This document shows positions 57,522 to 64,000 of a stretch of DNA of 64,000 bases, piece after piece (position 1 is the stretch's first letter; the number at the start of each line of letters is the position of its first letter). The translations under genes and the position numbers were made by a program. The DNA lies in the NCBI RefSeq assembly GCF_048771995.1, contig NC_133060.1:3343501-3407500 (forward strand), read 5' to 3'. The notes below the pieces were generated by a model. That model saw nothing but the letters and a program-made list of their open reading frames with translations, was not told where the DNA came from and searched no databases. Source of the stretch: Taeniopygia guttata (lineage: Eukaryota; Chordata; Aves; Passeriformes; Estrildidae).

Positions 57522-60220
57522 TGTGCATTTGAGAAGGGGACAGAAAGAACAAGGATCCAAAGGAATACCACCTAAAAGCTTAACAGCACTCAAGCTTAAC
57601 TCCAGGTCAGCTGGAGCCTCCAGGAGTGGGGCTGTTGGCCCAGGATCCATTGTTGATGGGTGATCCTGCCAGAGCAGCAAACCTGCGAGCTCGCTGGCTC
57701 TGAGAGGCCCCACGCAGAGGGAGGCTGCTGCTGGCAGCCGCTGTGCTCCAGGAGAGCTCCAAGGGCCTCCTTTTGGAGCGCTGATTATAAAATAAAATGC
57801 TTCACCATGGCTGCGCTTTGGGTCAGCAGCCTGCCTTTGAAAGTGGGAGAAGAAGGATGTCGTGCCACTGAGGCCAGAAAAGTGGTTTCCAAGGCTGTTC
57901 ACAGCACACCCCAGGATCTCGTTAGACAGCACAAGTTCCTGGAGCACTCAATGTTTCTGAAAAGCTCCAGAGGAGCTGGGTCCAGGGGCTGTTCAGCAAG
58001 GCCGAGGCATGACAAGCCTTTCTCAAATCACTGTGTGGCCTGACAAGCCTGGGGAGATTCACCACCACAATCTGAAACATGAAGTTTGGATGTAGGGTAA
58101 AAAGCCACGGCCCAGTGGAAGTGGGTCATGTCTTCAGGCCTGTGGGAGAATCACAATGCAGATCCTTGTGGTAGTGATTCCATTTCTCCCCACTTTTCTA
58201 AATTCTTGGTGGCAAGGTCACTTAGGTTAGACACCCAGCTCACAAGCAGTGCTCCTGAAGTTTTCTGCACAATGAATTAAAATGAGAATCCTGTCACATC
58301 CAAAAATTGTGTTCTGTTGTGGTTTAATTACTATTTTGAATAATTTCTAGAGCAGCAAATTTGCTTCCTCAAATATTTAATGTGCATGGCATGGAGCACA
58401 GAGGAAAGATTTAATGTTAAAAGCATCACCCTGGCAATGTTCTTTTGACAGGTTTTGCCCTGAGCTTTCCTTAGGATTATCTGAAAGATTCAATGTCATT
58501 AGCAGAAGCTCCTGCAATGGCTGCTGGCCAGCAGAGAGGGCTGTCAGCTGTAAAACAAGTGTTGCCACAAGCAGCAGCTTACCCAGGGCAGCAAATCAAG
58601 AGCTGGGAAGGAGCTCATCTGAAGGCCAAGCCTCTTTTGGTCCTTCTAAAAGGCTGGAACAGCTCCTCGTTCCAATGAGGCGGATGCTGGACACCACAGC
58701 TCTATGTGAGGACTGGACACAAGTCTGCTCCCACTGAGCGCTGTGATGGTTTCTGCAGGAGCTCTGGGCTCCTGCGTGTGGTGACACAATGAGGAGTCAA
58801 GGAGCCAAGTGCACTCCTCAAATTCCAAATGGTGCAGGATGTCTCCCAGACCCAACCTGCCACCACCTACAAAGCCAGCTGCCCTGGCGGTGCCAAATGC
58901 CTCTTACAAACTGACATCAGGAAACTGGGGGGTGAGTGTTGTTTCCCATGGGAAAGGGCTGGCGTTCATTCATGTCCATGGGCCTGCAACTGGAGCTGGT
59001 GCTGTATTTTTCACATTGCTTTAACCCCCCTGCCAAGTGCTATCTGTGGCTGAGAAAGGACACAAAAGGATTAACATGACACAGAAGTCTTCCTTTCACT
59101 TATTTCCTCTGTGTTAATGGAACCCATCTAATTATCTGGACCTAGGATGGAAGACTCCAGATATAATCTCAAGATGGAAAAGCTAACTGTATTTTGTCAT
59201 ATGCTGCAAAACAGCATATAACTAAAAATATTGAGGATGGATGAAGGCAAGTACTTTAAATCTAACATTCCATTTGGTTTCAAGCACAGAAAGTTGTTAG
59301 TTGTAAGCCAAACCATGCTGGCCTCTGAGAAAGGGCCTTCCTCTTCCACTCATCTGTGAAGTATTTCAGATATTCAGGAAAAATATTATTTTTTGGAGTG
59401 AAATGCACTATTGTGCAGGGACAACCATTCTTTCAGAAATGCAGCCTACTTATTCACAGAATCATGTGTTTCCAAAACCCTTGTAACTCAATTTTTTTGA
59501 CACACTATTAGCTTTGTAATGAGAAAGCAAGCATGGTCTTACAGTAATCACAAGTTCTGTATGACAGTGTCTATCTACAGACACAACTAAAGGAAGGTGC
59601 ACTAGTACACCAAAGTTTACAGCACAATATCCAGGCTCTAATATCTAAAAAAGAAAGCTTTGGGCAAAACTTACATGACCTTAAAGGTCATTGCAACATT
59701 TACAATGTCTGCTATATCAGAGGTTATGCTAGGAATTTTATTGAGCTTATTTGCCTCTATAAAGGCCCAAAGATTGGATTCCTAAGCACCTGTGATATGC
59801 TACAATCAACTGCCAAAATAATGATTTAATTTTACAGCATATTAGTATTACATAACCAAGTATAATTGTCGCTGTTGAGACAGGACAGGAACAGAGAAAC
59901 TCCAAGTCAGAAGGCTGAAAGAACTAAACTCAACAACTGTATTTCAAATACATCGCTCTTTTTATAGAGAACATCCTGCAGACCAATTTCATTGGCCTTA
60001 AAGTAAAAACATCTCAACCATTGGTGCGTGCTGAATGGCACACGGTGGCAGAACATATCTATAAACAATGTGAACAACAAGAGAGACAGAAAATTATTTA
60101 CATTCCTTTGAAACTCTTTCCCAGGCCCTAGTCTGGCAGAAACCTCTCCTTTCTCTCTGAATGAACTGAGAATATCCATATATAATTATGTAGCCAGCTG
60201 GGCCTTTGTAAATTCCTCAC
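56520..60220. other. Intergenic between TOGARAM-like and OTOR; microsatellite only
   Basis: No supported exon. It contains the GT microsatellite and otherwise ordinary sequence; open frames at 57660-58040 and 58414-58737 have no splice or family support. Confidence 0.45.
57455..57525. repeat. (GT)n microsatellite
   Basis: An uninterrupted GT run of about 32 units, followed by TTGTGTGC. Confidence 0.97.
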
Positions 60221-61526
60221 CCTTGTAGGGACAGGCTGACTTGCCTCTTGATAGACATGTTGTTCTGACACTGAACTGCTAGGGAAATAACCAACTGTCC
60301 CCATAGAGTCTTTATACTGTTCTCCATAAACTTTCAAGCAAGGAGGTGTATAATGAGATACCTTAAAACAATCCTCATCTGCTTTGAGCTGGTTTATCAC
60401 TTAGCCAAAAGGAGTTACCAGTAGTGTTCTTAATGTGGTTTACATCTCCTAGGCTCTAATCAGCTGGCACATGAAACAAACCATTGACAGAAGTTCTGAT
60501 CTAGGCATACATTTTTTTGAGTAAATGAATACTGCTTATAGTTTATCTGGATTTTTTTTTTGTAAACACAGCCAATTTTTATATTTGCTTCCCTTAAATT
60601 TAAGACTTTAAAGGCCCCTGTGATAAAAGATTTATCCTCCACTGTTTTCATAAACAGCCACAGAAATAAACTGTTGAGCCATTCTGTAAAGGTTCAGTTC
60701 ATAATTACCATATAGCTATTGATTAAAAAAAGAAAAATATTAAAGCCCTTCAAGCCTTCTCAACCAGTTTAAACATTCACTTTTAAAACTAAGTTGCTGC
60801 TTTAAACCCCACAACAGCTCAGCATTTGCAACCATTTCTTGACAGCAATGTGTGTTAATCTACTTCTAGTTTATTCATATTCACAAGAATCAACTCTTAC
60901 ACTTGCAGCCCAGAATTCCCCAGAGTCTTCTTCATTCATTAGTTTTGAATGAACAGAAATTCACTGACCCTTCTTAATATTAATGAAACTGCAGTCTGAA
61001 GCATTATAATCCTCTTCTGCTCTGGCAAGGGAATTGGTGTCTGGGGAAAAAAAAAAGCAACAAAAAAATGAGGTAGATGCATTCAAATACATACATACTT
61101 TAACAGAAATATAAATACACGTGACCTTGTAGTAAAACTATTCCTACATATAAAAGTAGGTTATCTTGAAACAGTTAAAGTCTTCAAGATTTTGTTCTGT
61201 GCATTTTTCTATTTTCCAGTAACCAAAATAACAGCTTTAGAAGCAATTTCAGCACTGAAAGTTAGAATCCCTCCCTACACTTTTCACTTAAGTGAAAAAT
61301 GTCCCTTTAAGAATCCCATTTTTTAGTAAAACTGTGTGTGACATTCTACATAGCCAGTTGACAAGAAAAATATATGACAGAGCTAAACAAGCAAAGTAGT
61401 TTTGCCTTCACCCCCAGCATTATTTTTTAAAATTATTTTGTCCTCAAAGTTAAAGCAAATTTACTTACAGACACAGTCATCATCAGGACACAGCTTCTTG
61501 CTGGTAAGCTTCTCCATAAAAATTCC
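60221..61526 (-). pseudogene. OTOR: OTOR (otoraplin), degraded
   Basis: Three minus-strand exon remnants. Exon 1, from about 61526 to 61469, encodes GIFMEKLTSKKLCPDDDCV with a GTAAGT donor. Exon 2 (61040-60901; CCCCAG acceptor) encodes TNSLARAEEDYNASDC, then INIKKGQ, then TGA at 60961-60963, and continues in the same frame as SKLMNEEDSGEFWAAS. Exon 3 (60330-60221) encodes VYGEQYKDSMGTVGYFPSSS. This is the SH3-like fold of the secreted MIA/otoraplin family, expressed in the inner ear. The stop removes the second half of the fold. The signal-peptide sequence before GIFMEK is not recognisable. The donor after exon 2 seems shifted by one base relative to exon 3's phase. A weak match to the last exon lies near 60040. 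It lies directly downstream of SNRPB2, as in human, so it is the orthologous locus and probably a unitary pseudogene. Confidence 0.8.
60961..60963 (-). other. OTOR: In-frame TGA in OTOR exon 2
   Basis: On the minus strand AAGAAGGGTCAG is followed by TGA and then by ATTTCTGTTCATTC in the frame that continues to the conserved GEFWAAS block. The family has a hydrophobic residue at this position. Confidence 0.8.
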
Positions 61527-61530
61527 AGTT

Positions 61531-62480
61531 GTGAGAGGACACATTGTTCAGAGACACAAAAATAAAGTCATCAAATAAACACTTTTTGTCACTTTTCTTT
61601 GCTGCAGCACTTGCTGAGTGTGTACCAGGTCCAGCAATCCCCATCTTTTATGGAAGAGGCAGAAAACTGGACAAACACACCGGGCTAACAGGTATGGGCT
61701 GTGGCAACACTGCATCCCACCAGAGGAGCTGGAGGCAGGGGGAAAACCTCAGACCCAACTCATAAAGCTGAATCCCCTGCCAAAGCCATTCTGTATTAAT
61801 ATTTTAATCAGCAACTGTATTCTTTAAACACTCTAAGCCCTCCTAGAGCTGTCCATAGTCTTAATCATACTTCAAGCAAAGTCTGAGAATGAAAATTAAG
61901 TCAGACCCTGGTAAGAAGCAAATGAAATTACATCCTTCTTAATCCTCCAGTCCTTAATTTTCACAAATGCTCACTGACAAGCACAATCTTCCATGGACCA
62001 AAAACCCTCAGTGGCAGAGATTTCCCTGTTCTTGTCTACAAAAAGGACCTGCAGGGACAATAGCAGAGAGATGCAATGGAACAAATCATTAGGGAGTAAT
62101 CAGATACAATACGGTATTTCACGTCACACAAAACCTATTAAGTTTTTAACAAGTAAGAAAAAATAAAGTCAATCAAACCTGAGAAACCCAGAAGCATTAG
62201 GACATTTATTTTGGAAAAGCCTGGCTAAAAACCTGAAACTTTTATGTTTCCTCTCAGGACTTTCCCTTGAGAATGAGGGTGAATGCTCTGTTTATTCTGA
62301 ATATGCTGGCATTCAGCATCCCTGATCATACTTTTGCTCTGGAAAGAAAGCTGTTTTTAGCACTCACTTCTGAGAAATAAGGATCACTTTAAAAGTTCTT
62401 AAACTGAATAAAGCCCTGCAAGGTTAATCAATAATGAGACAGACTTGAGGAAAAAACATGGCTCAAAACCAGGATAATTA
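61531..62480. other. Intergenic between OTOR and SNRPB2
   Basis: AT-rich sequence with no supported exon. If a signal-peptide exon of OTOR persists it should be in this interval on the minus strand, but none was recognised. Confidence 0.4.
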
Positions 62481-62690
62481 TATTTTATTTTTTAAAAATT
62501 AGTATTTCAACAGAAAAAATCGTTATCTGGGTGATGTGTGGAAATTTTACATGTCCCCTGGTCATTGTGGCAATTCTATTTGAGTCTTTTTTTTCTGCAG
62601 AGAATAGCAAGCATGCTGACTGACCAGAGTAGCAATGTTTAAAAAAAAAAAAAACACCTATCCACAGAACTCCTTTACAGGAGCATATAG

Positions 62691-63454
62691 TTATTTCTTT
62701 GCATAGGTGATTTTCATGGCATGAGATGGAGGGATCTTGAATCCCTGGAGAGCGTCTCGAGCAGCCCCTGCTTGGTTCTCGTTTTCAAACTCCACGAATG
62801 CGATGTCATGGCGCCCCGGCACTAAGCGTACTTCTTTGAATCCAGGAAACCTTTAAAATAAGGTGAGAGTCAAGAAATACTTCTTAGCTCAATATACATC
62901 TCTCTTCAGTAGCTCCTTATCAGAAGCATCTACTAGCACAATTGTTATTGCTAATGAAAGATTTAAAGTGAAGGGTTTTACATGTTCTATCCTTAGAACT
63001 ATGCTTCAATTAAGGAATATTATGTGGAAGCAGTTTAATCAGAGCTGTACACACACAGAAGCAATCAAACTAGTCTTAGAACTGCTCCCTGCTGTCCTAT
63101 GGACTTTAGTATTACAGTAAACAGCTTAAATCCAGTGCAAATTGATAGTAGATAAATTTCACAATCAAAGCCAGCTATGAAAAAGATCAGATTTGCTTTC
63201 TGAACCAAGTCATCAGAACTGACATCTGTAACCTCGCCAGTAAGACGAACAATTGAAATAGCTTCAGAACAAACCCTTATTTCTAAAAAGTGAGCTTGCC
63301 AACTGAGAAAACACGTACAGGTTACAGAAGAATTAAAAGAGAAATCATTTCTATTCAAAACTTACTGATTAAATAACATGGACAGCATAATCTCATTTGT
63401 TTCCTCAGGCAAATTATTAAGGAAAAGGATATAGTCTGGTGGGTTATCAGGCAC
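62691..63454 (-). CDS. SNRPB2: SNRPB2 (U2 snRNP B''), last two exons
   Basis: Minus-strand exons 63366-63454 (89 bp) and 62691-62850 (160 bp, stop TAA at 62691-62693) join in phase (CA/G). They encode the second RNA-recognition motif of U2B'': [20 protein letters not shown] with RNP2 ILFLNNL, then [20 protein letters not shown] with RNP1-type HDIAFVEF, ending [12 protein letters not shown]. The protein binds stem-loop IV of U2 snRNA with U2A' in the spliceosome. The sequence is close to the mammalian protein as I know it and has no lesion. An AATAAA on the minus strand at about 62484-62489 is a likely polyadenylation signal. Earlier exons lie beyond the right edge. Confidence 0.95.
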
Positions 63455-64000
63455 CTGCAACAACAGAAATCAAAGCTCAAAAGACTATACATATTTGCAT
63501 CCAGTTCCTTTGCATCTGTCTGCATGAGTATTTGAACCAAGACTCGCATTCCTTTAGTTTTGCTCATAACATTTTATCTGGGTTTCACCACACTTTTATC
63601 AAGATGCAGACAGAGCCCCTTCATTCTTTTACATGGATACATTAATTTGGAGAGGTTCTTCCACAAAAATCACAATACCATACTGTCTTAGATGTCACAC
63701 TTACACTCAACTAGTCAAGAGCTGACACTGCAGTACTCTCTGCACCCAGGTGCCACAGTAGTGGCTGCAGTGCTATTCAAGACACCTGTAAGGCAGTGGT
63801 GGAATGCATGAAGGACTCACAGTGGGAAGCCAAGCCCTGTTTACCTGCAGTACAACCAAAATACTGAGTATCAATCAAAACCTACAAAATCCACATGGTT
63901 TTATTACAGAGCTCAATTAAAATGTCTTAATTAGAAACCACTTTAGATTTAGAGCTTTAGTCTTGTAACAGATTTGCCTGCTAATATGAATTTGTTGCCA
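63455..64000. other. SNRPB2 intron (upstream exons off window)
   Basis: No further exon was recognised in this stretch. On the minus strand it precedes the 63454 acceptor and is therefore intronic. Confidence 0.6.

Noticed and set aside
57454-57663. Val/Cys repeat frame
   Set aside because: Translation of the GT microsatellite.

Overview
The window is vertebrate nuclear DNA and looks like a passerine bird. Host genes are split by GT/AG introns, CR1 LINE fragments and several avian endogenous retrovirus (ERV) families are present, and three host families known to be multiplied in songbirds occur together: PAK-like kinases, MROH (maestro heat-like repeat) genes and a C2H2 zinc-finger family. 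At the right end SNRPB2 is followed by OTOR in the same transcriptional direction. That is the order on human 20p12.1, so this end anchors the locus. The rest reads as an accessory block rich in duplications, retroviruses and tandem repeats.

Layout. 1-4600: a minus-strand ERV with a 315-bp 5' LTR, a primer-binding site matching tRNA-Phe, gag, protease and the start of reverse transcriptase; its 3' part lies off the window. gag is split by a younger 489-bp solo LTR with a perfect 6-bp target duplication, and RT has an in-frame stop just before YMDD. 4641-5200: a minisatellite built on TGTGACATCACA. 5346-5790: a second LTR related to the solo LTR. 6200-6560: a CR1. 6702-12103: seven in-phase minus-strand exons of a PAK-like kinase without its last exon and with a non-canonical catalytic loop.

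12157-20618 and 35306-42287 are two direct copies of one segment carrying a 15-exon minus-strand MROH gene. All 15 exons keep phase in the right copy (672 codons plus stop). The left copy has two single-base frameshifts, so it is read as a pseudogene. 20620-25602 holds a decayed class I (gammaretrovirus-like) ERV. 26891-27747 is an eight-finger zinc-finger exon on the plus strand. 27781-31812 is a chain of unrelated tandem arrays (31-bp, AT-rich ~190-bp, ~53-bp and 24-bp, then GC-rich 18-bp). Just downstream lies a truncated 3' end of another PAK-like gene (31908-33210, plus).

34182-44100 holds two more LTR-like elements, the right MROH copy and a 40-bp triplet repeat. 44567-45061 is an unrecognised minus-strand ORF. 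48041-55735 carries the last seven exons of a TOGARAM2-like gene on the plus strand, coding for C-terminal TOG/HEAT-type sequence. 60221-61526 is an OTOR (otoraplin) relic with an in-frame stop, and 62691-63454 holds the last two exons of SNRPB2.

How they fit: there is no operon logic. SNRPB2 is a spliceosomal housekeeping gene. MROH and TOGARAM encode helical-repeat proteins, PAK-like genes encode kinases and the zinc-finger gene a DNA-binding protein. Much of the rest is retroviral or satellite debris, and the duplication borders fall in a CR1 and beside an ERV breakpoint.
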